DNA of 64,000 bases from an uncultured Anaerolineales bacterium (GTDB lineage: Bacteria; Chloroflexota; Anaerolineae; Aggregatilineales; Aggregatilineaceae), in the NCBI GenBank assembly GCA_937135955.1, contig CAKZOB010000073.1:82486-146485 (forward strand), in the 5' to 3' direction. This document shows, one piece after another, positions 51,888 through 61,207 of this stretch. Numbering within the stretch: position 1 is the first letter of the stretch; each line of letters starts with the position of its first letter. The notes beneath the pieces were generated by a model that saw only the letters and a list, made by a program, of their open reading frames with translations, made no database searches and was not told the DNA's origin. A program made the position numbers and the translations under genes.

Positions 51888-53513
51888 ATGAGTGTGACTC
51901 TCAGTGAATCTGCCCCCACCGAGGTGCCCGATCGCGCTGAGGAAGTCTCGCCGGAGAGCATGGCCCGCGCAACCGGTGTGATCGCGCTGGGCAACGTGGC
52001 CAGCCGCGTGTTGGGGCTGGCCCGCGAGATTATGCTCTCCACCCTGTTCGGCGCGGGCGCGGCGGTAGACGCCTTCAACCTGGCCATCATCGTCCCGCGC
52101 AGCCTGTACGACCTGCTGATCGGCGGGCACGTCACTTCGGCGCTGGTGCCCGTGCTCAGCGAGTACGCCGCCGCCCGCGACGATCAGCGTGACCTGTGGG
52201 AGCTGGTCAGCGCGCTGCTGGGGATCGTGGTGGTGGCACTGACAGTACTCATCCTGGTGCTGGAACTGCTCGCGCCGCAGGTGATCGCTGTAGTCGCCAG
52301 CGCCGACGCCGCACCCCAGGTGATCGCCCAGGCGACCGATCTGCTGCGCGTCACCACGCCAGCGCTGCTGTTCCTCAGCCTGTTCGCCGTGGTATCTGGC
52401 CTGCTCTACGCGCTGCGCCGTTTCACCTGGCCCGCCTTCGCCTCGACCGCCTTCAACGGCACCATCGTGCTGGTGACGGTGTTGCTCTACCGATGGCTGG
52501 GCATCACTGCCGCTGCGGTGGGGTGGCTGGTTGGCGCGGTGGTACAACTGGGTCTGCAAGCGCCTGGCCTGCGCGATGTGCAGTTGCGGGTGCGCGTGCG
52601 CGGGGCGCTGACACACCCCGGCGTGCAGCGGATCGGGCTGCTCTATCTGCCGGTGCTGGCGTCGCTGGCCCTCGACGTGCTGGTGAACCGCCCCTTTTCC
52701 TACCATCTGGCCTCCAGCACGGGCGAAGGCAGCATCTCCTACATGGCCTGGGCGACCACGCTGATCCAGTTTCCGCAGGGGCTGGTGGCGCTGGCGATCT
52801 CAGTGGCGATCCTGCCCACGCTCTCGCGGCAGGCCGTTGACCACGCTAACCTCGGTCCGCACCACTTCAAGGACACGCTGGGGCAGGGTCTGCGCCTGGC
52901 AATCGTGCTGATCATTCCGGCGACGGTGGGGCTATTCGTGCTGGCCAGGCCGGTCGTGGCGCTGATCTTCGAGCACGGCAAATTCACGGCAGTGGACACC
53001 GCCCATACTGCCCTGGCACTGCGGTTGTATCTGCTGGGGTTGCCCTTCGCCGCAGTGGATTTGTTGCTCATCTTCGCCTTCTACGCCCGGCAGAATACTT
53101 TCACACCGGCAGTGGTGGGACTGATCAGCCTCATCGCGTACATGGTCGTCGCGCTCTACCTGTTGCCCTGGTATTCGTTTTTCGCCCTGATGATCGCCGA
53201 TTCGGTCAAGCACATGGTACATACGGCTGTCTCGGCCTACCTGCTGGGGCGCGGCATGGGGGGCTATGGCAGACAGAGGCTGCGCTCTACCATCGGGCGC
53301 ACAGGACTGGCCGCGGCGGGCATGGGCCTGCTGACCTGGGCAGCGCTGGCGCTGGGCGAGCACTATTTGCCCGGCAATCCTCTCGGCCATGCGCTGCTGG
53401 TGCTGAGCGCGGGCGGCGTGGGCCTGCTGTCCTTCCACGCGCTGGCGCGACGGCTGGAGCTGGAAGAATGGCGTTGGTTGGGCGAGCTGCTGCGACGGCG
53501 TCTGCGCGGCTGA
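51888..53513 (+). CDS. murJ: MurJ/MviN-type lipid II flippase
   Basis: The 541-aa protein has about 14 hydrophobic helices with the family motif VASRVLGLAREIMLSTLFGA near 36-55 and DAFNLAIIVPRSLYDLLIGG. MurJ moves the peptidoglycan precursor lipid II across the inner membrane. In other bacteria the gene is often near radical SAM or surface-polymer genes. The ATG at 51888 has AGGA 8 nt upstream. It may share a transcript with nothing else; a 156-nt gap follows. Confidence 0.92.
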   Translation: MSVTLSESAPTEVPDRAEEVSPESMARATGVIALGNVASRVLGLAREIMLSTLFGAGAAVDAFNLAIIVPRSLYDLLIGGHVTSALVPVLSEYAAARDDQRDLWELVSALLGIVVVALTVLILVLELLAPQVIAVVASADAAPQVIAQATDLLRVTTPALLFLSLFAVVSGLLYALRRFTWPAFASTAFNGTIVLVTVLLYRWLGITAAAVGWLVGAVVQLGLQAPGLRDVQLRVRVRGALTHPGVQRIGLLYLPVLASLALDVLVNRPFSYHLASSTGEGSISYMAWATTLIQFPQGLVALAISVAILPTLSRQAVDHANLGPHHFKDTLGQGLRLAIVLIIPATVGLFVLARPVVALIFEHGKFTAVDTAHTALALRLYLLGLPFAAVDLLLIFAFYARQNTFTPAVVGLISLIAYMVVALYLLPWYSFFALMIADSVKHMVHTAVSAYLLGRGMGGYGRQRLRSTIGRTGLAAAGMGLLTWAALALGEHYLPGNPLGHALLVLSAGGVGLLSFHALARRLELEEWRWLGELLRRRLRG

Positions 53514-53669
53514 CTGCGCCTGCCAGACGATCACAAACGTCACCCCTGAAACATACTGAAGTACAGTAACCGATTCGCGCCAACACTTATATTCTCTTTA
53601 TTGAATATTACGCCGAGATAGAGCGAAAGTGTGCCTTCCGGAGCGTTGCCCAAAACCAGAGGAGACATC

Positions 53670-54923
53670 GTGAATCAGCGACGCGAATACCAGGCGATCG
53701 TGGATGAGCAGGGACGGCTGGTGCTGCCACCGGAACTGTCCGCGCGGTTGGGCCTGACTCCTGGCGTGACCGTACACATAGACGAGGTGGATCAAAGCTG
53801 GTATCTGCGCCGTCCCATCACCCGCCTGGACAAGGTCTACATCGAACCAACCAGCCAGTGCAACCTGACCTGCCGTACCTGCCTTCGCAACGTGTGGGAC
53901 GAGCCGATGGGGCAGATGAGTGCCGCTACTTTCGAGCGCATCGTGAGCGGTCTGCGCGAGTTCCCCCCGCCGCTGACGGTGTTCTTCGGCGGCTTCGGCG
54001 AGCCGCTCTTCCATCCGGACATCATCGGCATGGTGGAAGCAGTCAAAGCGCTGGGTGCGCGGGCAGAACTGATCACCAACGGGACGCTGCTCACCGAAGA
54101 GCGGGCGCGGCACCTGATCGCTGCCGGGCTGGATATGCTCTGGGTATCGCTGGACGGAGCGACGCCCGCCAGCTATACCGACGTGCGCCTGGGCGCGCAG
54201 TTGCCGGAGGTGCTGGCCAATGTGGAACGCTTCCGCTTGTTGCGTTCGTCGGCCCAGGTGCCCGCCCCGGAAATCGGCATCGTCTTCGTGGCGCTGGCGC
54301 GCAACTTCACCGAGCTGCCAGACCTGCTGCGCCTGGCGCGGCGGCTGGGCGCGACGCGCTTCATGGTGAGCAATGTCCTGCCGCACACGCCGGAGATGCG
54401 CCGCGAAGTGCTCTACGCGCACGCCATGAGCAACGATGTCTATTCCCCTTCACCGCGGCAACCCGACCTGTTCATGCCCAAGATGGACGCGGAGCACCTG
54501 GCTTCTGCGGCGCTCCACGAAGCGGTGCGCGGGCAATGGAATCTCAACTTCACCGGTGTGCATCTGACTTCCAGCAGCGACCGTTGTCCATTCATCGAGG
54601 CCGGGGCGACAGCCATCGGCTGGGATGGCGGAGTCAGCCCATGCCTGCCGCTGCTGCACAGCGATCGCAGCTATCTCAACGGTCTGGAGCGCTACGCCCG
54701 CCGCTACATCGTGGGCAACATCAACGAGCGGAGCCTGACCGACCTGTGGAATGATCCGGCTTACGTGGCTTTCCGTGCCAGAGTGCAGGCGTTCGAGTTC
54801 GCGCCCTGCACCATTTGCGATGGCTGCCCGCTGTCGGAGACCAACGAAGAAGATTGCTATGGCAATTGCTTCCCCACGTGTGGGGGATGCCTGTGGGCAC
54901 AGGGCTTTGTGCAGTGCCCGTGA
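53670..54923 (+). CDS. Radical SAM/SPASM maturase of tungsten-oxidoreductase type with AbrB-like N-terminus
   Basis: The 417-aa protein has an AbrB/MazE-like N-terminus (EYQAIVDEQGRLVLPPEL, GLTPGVTVHI), then the radical SAM cluster motif CNLTCRTC with C64, C68 and C71, the core FFGGFGEPLFHPDI, and a SPASM-like Cys-rich end (CTICDGC, then more Cys). NVWDEPMGQMS and the joint N-terminal domain match my recollection of the family named tungsten cofactor oxidoreductase radical SAM maturase. The aldehyde:ferredoxin oxidoreductase it would serve is not in the window. GTG 53670 has AGAGGAGA just upstream. Confidence 0.8.
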   Translation: MNQRREYQAIVDEQGRLVLPPELSARLGLTPGVTVHIDEVDQSWYLRRPITRLDKVYIEPTSQCNLTCRTCLRNVWDEPMGQMSAATFERIVSGLREFPPPLTVFFGGFGEPLFHPDIIGMVEAVKALGARAELITNGTLLTEERARHLIAAGLDMLWVSLDGATPASYTDVRLGAQLPEVLANVERFRLLRSSAQVPAPEIGIVFVALARNFTELPDLLRLARRLGATRFMVSNVLPHTPEMRREVLYAHAMSNDVYSPSPRQPDLFMPKMDAEHLASAALHEAVRGQWNLNFTGVHLTSSSDRCPFIEAGATAIGWDGGVSPCLPLLHSDRSYLNGLERYARRYIVGNINERSLTDLWNDPAYVAFRARVQAFEFAPCTICDGCPLSETNEEDCYGNCFPTCGGCLWAQGFVQCP

Positions 54924-55027
54924 GCGCCTCTGGGAACAAGCTGCTGCGCATACAATGCCAAAGGAGCGCTGGCGTTCGGGTGCGTGCAAAGGTTACAGCG
55001 GCTTTGCTGTGCCCAATGCCCCTCATT

Positions 55028-55086
55028 ATCCGAAAAAGTGTCACCTATGTCTCCGAACGTGTGTTACCTATCTCTCCAGTCTATAC
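55028..55086. mobile_element. Probable remnant of an insertion-sequence end
   Basis: AAAAAGTGTCACCTATGTCT and ACGTGTGTTACCTATCTCTC stand close together, two repeats of a TGTYACCTATNTCTCC unit. Such tandem units are what I recall at ends of IS21- or IS481-like insertion sequences. No transposase is present, so it would be a scar. It directly joins a truncated family B element. Confidence 0.5.
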
Positions 55087-55152
55087 AGGCGCTGACGCGA
55101 GGCTGGGGGTGAGGTAAAGCGGCAAGCGGTTTGATGCAATCCCCCTGCCCCT
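55087..55152. repeat. Right half of a family B element
   Basis: The sequence GCTGACGCGAGGCTGGGGG to GCGGTTTGATGCAATCCCCC is the right end of the family B element, with the left half missing. The break joins the IS-end-like remnant at 55028-55086. Confidence 0.75.
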
Positions 55153-55290
55153 GGCGTTCATCCATATTGGCAGAGTGCCTCGCCTGCTGTAAGATCGCTG
55201 GGACGGCAGCTATGAGGGCGGCCATCGCTCCAGAATTCAAAACTCTGGCTTCCAAACCCATACATCCAGACTGAAATCCAGGACTGCATC

Positions 55291-58095
55291 ATGAACGACT
55301 CCATCTGGCGCAAGATCATCGGCGACATCAGGACTCGCAAGGGGCGCACGGCGCTGGTAGCGATCAGCATTTTCATTGGCGTGCTGGGCGTGGTGACGCT
55401 GATCACCGCCGGTGATCTGCTGGTGCGGCAACTGACCGCCGACATCCGCCAGGACGAACTGCCCATGCTGGTTAATGTGGTGGTCATCCCAGGTGATCCC
55501 CCCGCTAACCTGGACAACCAGGCCGTGCTCGACACGTTGGCCGGGTTACCCGGCGTGACGGTGATCGAAGGGCAGGCCAACTATCCCCTGTTCTGGCGGC
55601 TGCCTGGCGAAACGCGCTTCCGCGAGATGCGCATCCAGGCCTATACGCAGCCCTTCGGCCAAATCCAGCTAAGCCCGCCGCGCCTGATCGAGGGGCGTTT
55701 CCCTCGCCCTGGCCAACGCGAACTGGCGTTGGAAGTGCGCCTGGCCGAAGATTTCGACCTGACTGTGGGCGATACCATCGAAGTGCGCATTCTGAGCGAT
55801 CCTGAAAAACTGCCCACCGAACAATGGACGGTGAGCGGCCTGCTCTTCGACGCCTACAGTCAGCAGGCGGATCAGACGATCTACGCCAACTACGACGATG
55901 CGCGTTACATGGCAGGCTTCGCCGGACTGAGTTTTATTGCCGTCCGCTTCACCGACTACGCCACGGCTGAGCAGTCCATTGAGGCGTTTGGGACAGCCAT
56001 CACTGACCGCACCCCCTATATCACCTTTTTCCAGTTCGCCGAAGACCCGGCCCAGAACAGCGCTATCGAGAGCACTAAACAGTATGCGGCGGTGCTGGCG
56101 GCTCTGGCGATCGTGGCCATGCTGGTCTCTGGCTTCCTGGTCATCAACGTGATCAACAACCTGGTAGTAGAGCAGAAGCGACAGATCGGGGTGATGAAGT
56201 CGCTGGGCGCGCTGCGCTACGAAACATTCATGATTTACGCTGGCATCGCCCTGATCTATGGCGTGCTGGGCATGGTGCCCGGCGTGTTGCTGGGCATTCC
56301 CCTGGGCTACAGAATGGCTGTGATCGTGGGGGACTTCGCCGGCACGCTGATCACCGACTTTCAGGTCTCGCCGCCTGCCATCATCCTGGGCATTGTGCTG
56401 GGGCTGGCCGTGCCTGTGCTATCCGCCGCGATACCGGTTTACAACGGCACGCGCGTCACCATCCTGGAAGCCATGACCGACCTGGGCATTTCGGGCGGCT
56501 ACAAGATCGGCCCTATCGCCCGCCTGATTCGCCGCCTGCCCCTGCCCATTCAGATCAAGCAGTCGCTGAACAACATCAACCAGAAGAAAGCGCGGCTGGC
56601 GCTGACTGTCGTCACGCTCGCCCTGGCCGTAACCGCCTTCATGGGCGTCTCGGCGGTGTTTGTGCGCATCAATCAGGTGCTCAACGAGATTCTCGACGCC
56701 TTCGCCTTTGAGGTGCAGGTGCAGCCGACCCAGAGTCAGCCACTGGAAACCATTGAGTCTTTGATTCTGGAGAATGTGCAGGCGGTGGAGAAAGTCTATC
56801 CGGGCACAGCGCTGTCGGTACAGATTGACGGGTACCTGTCGCAATTCACCAACACCAGTCAGTTGATCCTCAGCGGCCTGGATACGACTGCGCCGCTGCT
56901 CACGTTGGAACTGACCGAGGGCGACGCCTGGAACAACGACCCCGATCGCGAGGGGATCGTCCTGACGACGGAAGTCGTGCGGCAGTTGGGCAAACACGTC
57001 GGCGACACGGTGACCATCCGCAACGGCGGCAAGCAACTGGAACTGGAGATCATCGGTGTCGCTAACTTCCCCTTCGACATTGGCTTCATGGAATGGCGGC
57101 AACTGGCCCGCTTCGCCGGATACGTGCGCGGCGCGCCCAAGCCCAACACCTACTTCAGCCAGGTGTCACTCGACGGCTACCAGGGGACGCTGGACGGCGG
57201 CGCAGTGCTGGGCTGGGGCGTCAACGAAGAACTGTTGACGCTGGTAGACTTCCAGGGGTTCGTGCCGGTCGCCCAGGATCAACCGGCGGTGGCGATCAGC
57301 GCGGGGCTGGCCGAACGCGCCGGACTGAAGCCCGGCGACACCGTAACGCTGAGCTTTGCCAAACACCGCGGCCCCTTCACCGTCGCGGCGGTCTTCACGC
57401 CCAAAGAATCGGCGCTGGCGCTGGCCGAAGAAGCCGGGCTGGCCGATCCACAGAGTCTGCGCTCGGCAGACCTGGTGGCGCTGTCGTGGGAAGACCTGGC
57501 CCGCTACGAAGGCGTGAGCCTGGAAGGAGAACCCATCCCCAACGCCTTTGCCCTGGTGTTGCGCGAGCGTGACCTGAGCGCCCGGCAGGTAGATCGCGTC
57601 ATCGAGGAAGTCAATCAGGTGTTGGTGGAGCACGGCATCACATCTTCGTTCGTCAATATGGTCGAGATCGCCGATCAGGCGTCGGACATCATCCTCAGCA
57701 TCGGCATCATCCTGAACATGGCCTCGCTGGTGATGGCCGCCGTCGGCGCGATCGGCCTGCTGACCACGCTCTCTATCAGCGTCTTTGAGCGCCAGAAGGA
57801 AATCGGCGTCATGCGCTCGGTGGGAGCAGATTCCTGGCAGATCATCGTGCAGTTCCTGGTCGAAGGGCTGGTGGTGGGGGTGATCGCCTGGCTGGTCGCT
57901 GCGCCGCTAAGCGTGGTGCTGGCCTATACGCTGACCGACCTGTTGCCTTTCGGTCAGTTTATCGAGTTCGCCTATCCCGTCTGGATGTTCGCGGCGGGGC
58001 TGATCGGCATTATGATCATTGCCACCATAAGCAGCATCTGGCCGTCGGTGGCCGCCTCGCGCAAGACGGTCTCGGATATTCTGCGCTACCAGTAG
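55291..58095 (+). CDS. Large FtsX/MacB-type ABC transporter permease
   Basis: The 934-aa protein has an N-terminal helix (ALVAISIFIGVLGVVTLITA), a large extracytoplasmic domain, a first FtsX module with three helices (about 270-390), then a second copy of the same plan (periplasmic domain, and three helices near 800-925). The two halves look like fused MacB/LolC-type permeases. It has no ATPase domain and none lies next to it. Such proteins drive efflux or lipoprotein and lipid handling; the substrate is unknown. Confidence 0.87.
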   Translation: MNDSIWRKIIGDIRTRKGRTALVAISIFIGVLGVVTLITAGDLLVRQLTADIRQDELPMLVNVVVIPGDPPANLDNQAVLDTLAGLPGVTVIEGQANYPLFWRLPGETRFREMRIQAYTQPFGQIQLSPPRLIEGRFPRPGQRELALEVRLAEDFDLTVGDTIEVRILSDPEKLPTEQWTVSGLLFDAYSQQADQTIYANYDDARYMAGFAGLSFIAVRFTDYATAEQSIEAFGTAITDRTPYITFFQFAEDPAQNSAIESTKQYAAVLAALAIVAMLVSGFLVINVINNLVVEQKRQIGVMKSLGALRYETFMIYAGIALIYGVLGMVPGVLLGIPLGYRMAVIVGDFAGTLITDFQVSPPAIILGIVLGLAVPVLSAAIPVYNGTRVTILEAMTDLGISGGYKIGPIARLIRRLPLPIQIKQSLNNINQKKARLALTVVTLALAVTAFMGVSAVFVRINQVLNEILDAFAFEVQVQPTQSQPLETIESLILENVQAVEKVYPGTALSVQIDGYLSQFTNTSQLILSGLDTTAPLLTLELTEGDAWNNDPDREGIVLTTEVVRQLGKHVGDTVTIRNGGKQLELEIIGVANFPFDIGFMEWRQLARFAGYVRGAPKPNTYFSQVSLDGYQGTLDGGAVLGWGVNEELLTLVDFQGFVPVAQDQPAVAISAGLAERAGLKPGDTVTLSFAKHRGPFTVAAVFTPKESALALAEEAGLADPQSLRSADLVALSWEDLARYEGVSLEGEPIPNAFALVLRERDLSARQVDRVIEEVNQVLVEHGITSSFVNMVEIADQASDIILSIGIILNMASLVMAAVGAIGLLTTLSISVFERQKEIGVMRSVGADSWQIIVQFLVEGLVVGVIAWLVAAPLSVVLAYTLTDLLPFGQFIEFAYPVWMFAAGLIGIMIIATISSIWPSVAASRKTVSDILRYQ

Positions 58096-58200
58096 CGCCA
58101 GACAGCCGTTCGCACACCGCCGGGCTGCGGAGCGCGCGGAGAATTCGGGCTTTCTCCGCGCATGCGGTACCTCGGCGGTGTGGCAGTCTTTGCCTCGCGC

Positions 58201-58989
58201 TCAATAGGGGTAATTCTGCACGAAGTCCACGACCGCGATGTTGGTGTCGCAGGTCGTGCCTGTCTGCACGGTGACCGTTTCGGAGATCGGCGTCCCCGCC
58301 GGGCCGATGATGTAGAGCGTGAACGTCGCCGGGCGCGGCGCAACGCCCACCTGAAACTCGAAGCCCGCCGGCCCCCAGCGCTCCGCCGACCCAGACAGCC
58401 GCACGCTGCGGAAATTCTCGCCAGTGATTTGTACGGTCAGGCCCGGCAGCGGTTCGCCGGACATGCCGCTGATCGTGCCCGCCACGCTCAACCACTGGCA
58501 TCCCAGAGCGTCGCTGTTGCGCTGATAGCGCACCGGCGCGGCGGTGAAAGGAAACGGCGCAGGGGTAGCCCCCGCCAGGCCTGGCACCCTGCCCCCGCTG
58601 CCGTCATCGAGCGGCGGCAGGGTTGGCGTCGGCGGACCGGGCGAAGGTTGCACCGCCATCGGCGTGCCGTTGATCACCTGCGTGGGCGTGGCGGTCGGTG
58701 TGGCGGAGGGCGTAGGTGTAGACGTGTCCGTCGGCGTGAAGGTGGCCGTCGGCGTCGGGGTGATGCTGGGCGTGAAAGTGGCCGTCGGTGTGGCGGTGGG
58801 CGTTGACGAAGGAGTCAGCGTGGGTAGTTGCAGGACGGGCGCGACGGTCGGCGGGGGAAAGGGGTTGAGCGGCGTCTGAGGATTGTCCAGGATCAGCACC
58901 ACCAGCGCGATCGCTGCCACGGTCAGGCAGACAAAGAGCACGGTGATGGCATCGAACAACCCTGTCCAGAAAGAGCGCCGCTGCGCCAT
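58201..58989 (-). CDS. PT-rich single-pass surface protein, copy 1
   Basis: The 262-aa protein has a membrane helix (AITVLFVCLTVAAIALVVLIL, about 14-34), a long Pro/Thr/Ser stalk (LTPSSTPTATPTATFTPS style repeats, about 50-125), then a C-terminal domain of about 110 residues with two well-spaced cysteines. It ends FVQNYPY. The stalk is a typical spacer to reach beyond a cell envelope. The C-terminal domain resembles an Ig-like or carboxypeptidase-regulatory fold. Two relatives follow upstream at 59044 and 59903. Confidence 0.72.
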   Translation of the reverse strand: MAQRRSFWTGLFDAITVLFVCLTVAAIALVVLILDNPQTPLNPFPPPTVAPVLQLPTLTPSSTPTATPTATFTPSITPTPTATFTPTDTSTPTPSATPTATPTQVINGTPMAVQPSPGPPTPTLPPLDDGSGGRVPGLAGATPAPFPFTAAPVRYQRNSDALGCQWLSVAGTISGMSGEPLPGLTVQITGENFRSVRLSGSAERWGPAGFEFQVGVAPRPATFTLYIIGPAGTPISETVTVQTGTTCDTNIAVVDFVQNYPY

Positions 58990-59043
58990 GATCCCCGCCT
59001 GACTGAATTGACCGCCCTGCCCCTGCTGGCTGAAGCCGCGCGG

Positions 59044-59871
59044 TCAGGGCTGGCGCATCTGGATGAAGTTGAGCGTGGCCAGGTTTTGCTGGCACACGCC
59101 AGGAAAGACGATCTCCACGGTCGGCGACGCCTGTTGGCCAGCCACCCACAGGGACACCTCATAGCGACCGGTGACTGGCGCGTCGGCCACCTTGATCTCC
59201 CAGCCCGACGGTCCATAGAACGGCGCTGTGCCGCTGAGCGTCGCCAGCTCGACGCCCGGCCCCTTGACGCGCACCTGCACGCCCAGCACCGGCTCGCCGC
59301 GATCAGTGGTCACCTGACCAGCCATGCCCTGCCAGTTGCAGCCCGCCGCGTTGCCGAAGTTGTCGCGCAGGATCAGCGACCCTGGCTGCAACATGAAGGC
59401 GTATTGCGAGGTCGGCGTGGGCGTCGGGCCGGTGGGCGAGGGCGTGAAGGTAGGTGTCTCGGAAGGCGTCAGCGTATGGGTCGGCGTGAAGGTAGCCGTC
59501 GGCGGCACCAGCGTATTGGTCGGCGAGAGCGTGAACGTCGGCGACGCGGTGAAGGTGGGCGTGATGGTCGGCGTATTCGTGGCCGTTGGCGTCAGGGTAT
59601 CCGTGGGTGGCAGCGTCGGGGTGGGCGTGTCGGTCGGCGTGCCGGTGAAGGTCGGCGACGGCAACGGCGTCACCGAGGGCGTCCAGGTGGGTTTGGGCGT
59701 CGGCGAATACAAGACAGCCACAGTCGGGACGACAGCCACTTCTTTGGGCTTGAGGATGGGCGGCTCCAGCCTATCCCCGGCGATGGCCGCCACTCCGACG
59801 ATCACCGCCAGCGTCAACAGCAGGAAGAGCACCGTCACCACATTGAAGCAACCGTTCAGCGTCCGATTCAT
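59044..59871 (-). CDS. PT-rich single-pass surface protein, copy 2
   Basis: The 275-aa protein has the same plan as copy 1: a helix (VVTVLFLLLTLAVIVGVAAI), a PT-rich stalk (about 55-160), then a C-terminal domain with GCNWQGMAGQVTTDRGEP corresponding to GCQWLSVAGTISGMSGEP of copy 1. It ends FIQMRQP. The two C-terminal domains are clearly homologous, whereas the stalks differ in repeat order. The gap to copy 1 is 54 nt. Confidence 0.72.
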   Translation of the reverse strand: MNRTLNGCFNVVTVLFLLLTLAVIVGVAAIAGDRLEPPILKPKEVAVVPTVAVLYSPTPKPTWTPSVTPLPSPTFTGTPTDTPTPTLPPTDTLTPTATNTPTITPTFTASPTFTLSPTNTLVPPTATFTPTHTLTPSETPTFTPSPTGPTPTPTSQYAFMLQPGSLILRDNFGNAAGCNWQGMAGQVTTDRGEPVLGVQVRVKGPGVELATLSGTAPFYGPSGWEIKVADAPVTGRYEVSLWVAGQQASPTVEIVFPGVCQQNLATLNFIQMRQP

Positions 59872-59902
59872 GGCGTCTCTCCTCAGCGTGTGGCAGCCAG
59901 CA

Positions 59903-60133
59903 TCACGACCCCGTATCCGGCGGGGTGACCGTGAACAGCGGGCTGGGAACGGGGGAGGGCGTCAGCGTAGGCGGATTGGCGATGGTGGGCGGAGGCAGCG
60001 TATCCTCCGGGGCCAGCAGGGGCGCTTCCATCAGGTCACCGGCCACGGCCAACACCACTATGGCCACCATCAGCGTCAGGATCAGAAAGAGGATCGAAAC
60101 GGCGTTGAAGAAAAGATTTGCTCCCCGGCCCAT
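59903..60133 (-). CDS. Short PT-rich membrane protein, copy 3 (anchor and stalk only)
   Basis: The 76-aa protein begins with a similar membrane helix (AVSILFLILTLMVAIVVLAV) and a short proline-rich tail (about 45-76) and stops there, lacking the C-terminal domain. It may be a truncated member or a short partner. It is the first of the three tandem genes, 15 nt after the PPIase stop at 60149. Confidence 0.65.
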   Translation of the reverse strand: MGRGANLFFNAVSILFLILTLMVAIVVLAVAGDLMEAPLLAPEDTLPPPTIANPPTLTPSPVPSPLFTVTPPDTGS

Positions 60134-60148
60134 CTGTCTGCTCTCCCC

Positions 60149-61117
60149 TCAGCCCGCCGGGCTGACGACCGTGCCGACGAACCGCTCGATATTGGCAAGC
60201 TGTCGCTGCCCTTCCAGCCAGGCCAGGAAGGCATTCTGGCGCTTTTCGGCCAGCGCCGCCGGTGACAGTGGGCGATCCTGCACGCGCTCCAGCGTCTGCA
60301 CCACGTGATAGCCCAGGCTGCTCTGCACCGGATAGGGGGCCAGTTCGCCCGGAGCCAGCGCAAAGATGGCCCGCTCGACTTCCGGTTGCAGCAGGTCGCC
60401 CTGGCTCACCCAGTCGAGGTCGCCACCTAGTCGCGCGGTGGAGCTATCCAGCGAATACTGCGTCGCCAGTTGGGCGAAGTCCGCCCCCGCCTGAAGCTGC
60501 GCGATCAGATCGCGCGCCGTGCCTTCGTCCGCGACAAGGATGTGCCGCGCGTGCACCTGCTCGGCATAGGGCGAGACGTTGGCCACGATCTCGCTGACTT
60601 TCTGCACAGTGAGCATGTCGCGGATCACCGCGCGGTACTCATCCATGGTGTACAGTTGGGCGGCGACGATGGTTTCCAGGGTCGTACCGCTGGCGGCGGC
60701 CAGTTCGGACTGCACGGCGATCTCGGTGTCAATCTCGGCGTCGGCGACGGTGATGCCCAGGCTGGCCGCAGCCTGGTTGATCAGCACCTGATCAATCATC
60801 GCCGAGAGCACCTCGGTGTCGAAGACTTCCTGCGTGGCCGGTTGGACAGAACGCCCCAGCGCCCGGCGCTCGCGCTCGCGCACAAAAGCCGCCAGCGTGA
60901 TCGGTTCGCCGTTCACACGGGCGGCCAGCGGTTCTTCGGTCGGCTCCGCCAGGCGAGCGGCCTCCTGGGGAGCGACCGGCGTGTCAATCTTGCCAGTGCT
61001 GGAGGCATTCGACGACGAGCCGCCGCATCCTGTCAGCAGCATCAGCGCGCACAGGGCCAGCAATGCCCCTGCTCGCAGACGACGGTCTCGGTGGAAGTTG
61101 GACAGACGCACGCTCAC
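60149..61117 (-). CDS. Parvulin-type peptidyl-prolyl isomerase lipoprotein (SurA/PrsA-like)
   Basis: The 322-aa protein has a lipoprotein signal ending LLTGC (C31), a SurA-like N-terminal chaperone domain (about 60-185) and one parvulin domain (about 190-280; VHARHILV, LGGDLDWVSQGDL, LGYHVVQTLE). It is predicted to help fold exported proteins, and the PT-rich proteins encoded just downstream are natural clients. The start is GTG 61117. The tight spacing to the three downstream genes suggests one operon. Confidence 0.85.
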   Translation of the reverse strand: MSVRLSNFHRDRRLRAGALLALCALMLLTGCGGSSSNASSTGKIDTPVAPQEAARLAEPTEEPLAARVNGEPITLAAFVRERERRALGRSVQPATQEVFDTEVLSAMIDQVLINQAAASLGITVADAEIDTEIAVQSELAAASGTTLETIVAAQLYTMDEYRAVIRDMLTVQKVSEIVANVSPYAEQVHARHILVADEGTARDLIAQLQAGADFAQLATQYSLDSSTARLGGDLDWVSQGDLLQPEVERAIFALAPGELAPYPVQSSLGYHVVQTLERVQDRPLSPAALAEKRQNAFLAWLEGQRQLANIERFVGTVVSPAG

Positions 61118-61207
61118 TCCTTCGCTGGTGGCACAGCAGGTTCAGCACAGCGCGCTTAGTGTAATGTCACCACCGATATTATGCAACCGTCCCCCAGGAC
61201 GGGCAAC

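Noticed and set aside
58544..58879. A 111-aa Gly/Val-rich frame opposite the PT-rich protein
   Set aside because: It is the complement of the Pro/Thr repeat codons and shows only the resulting biased composition.
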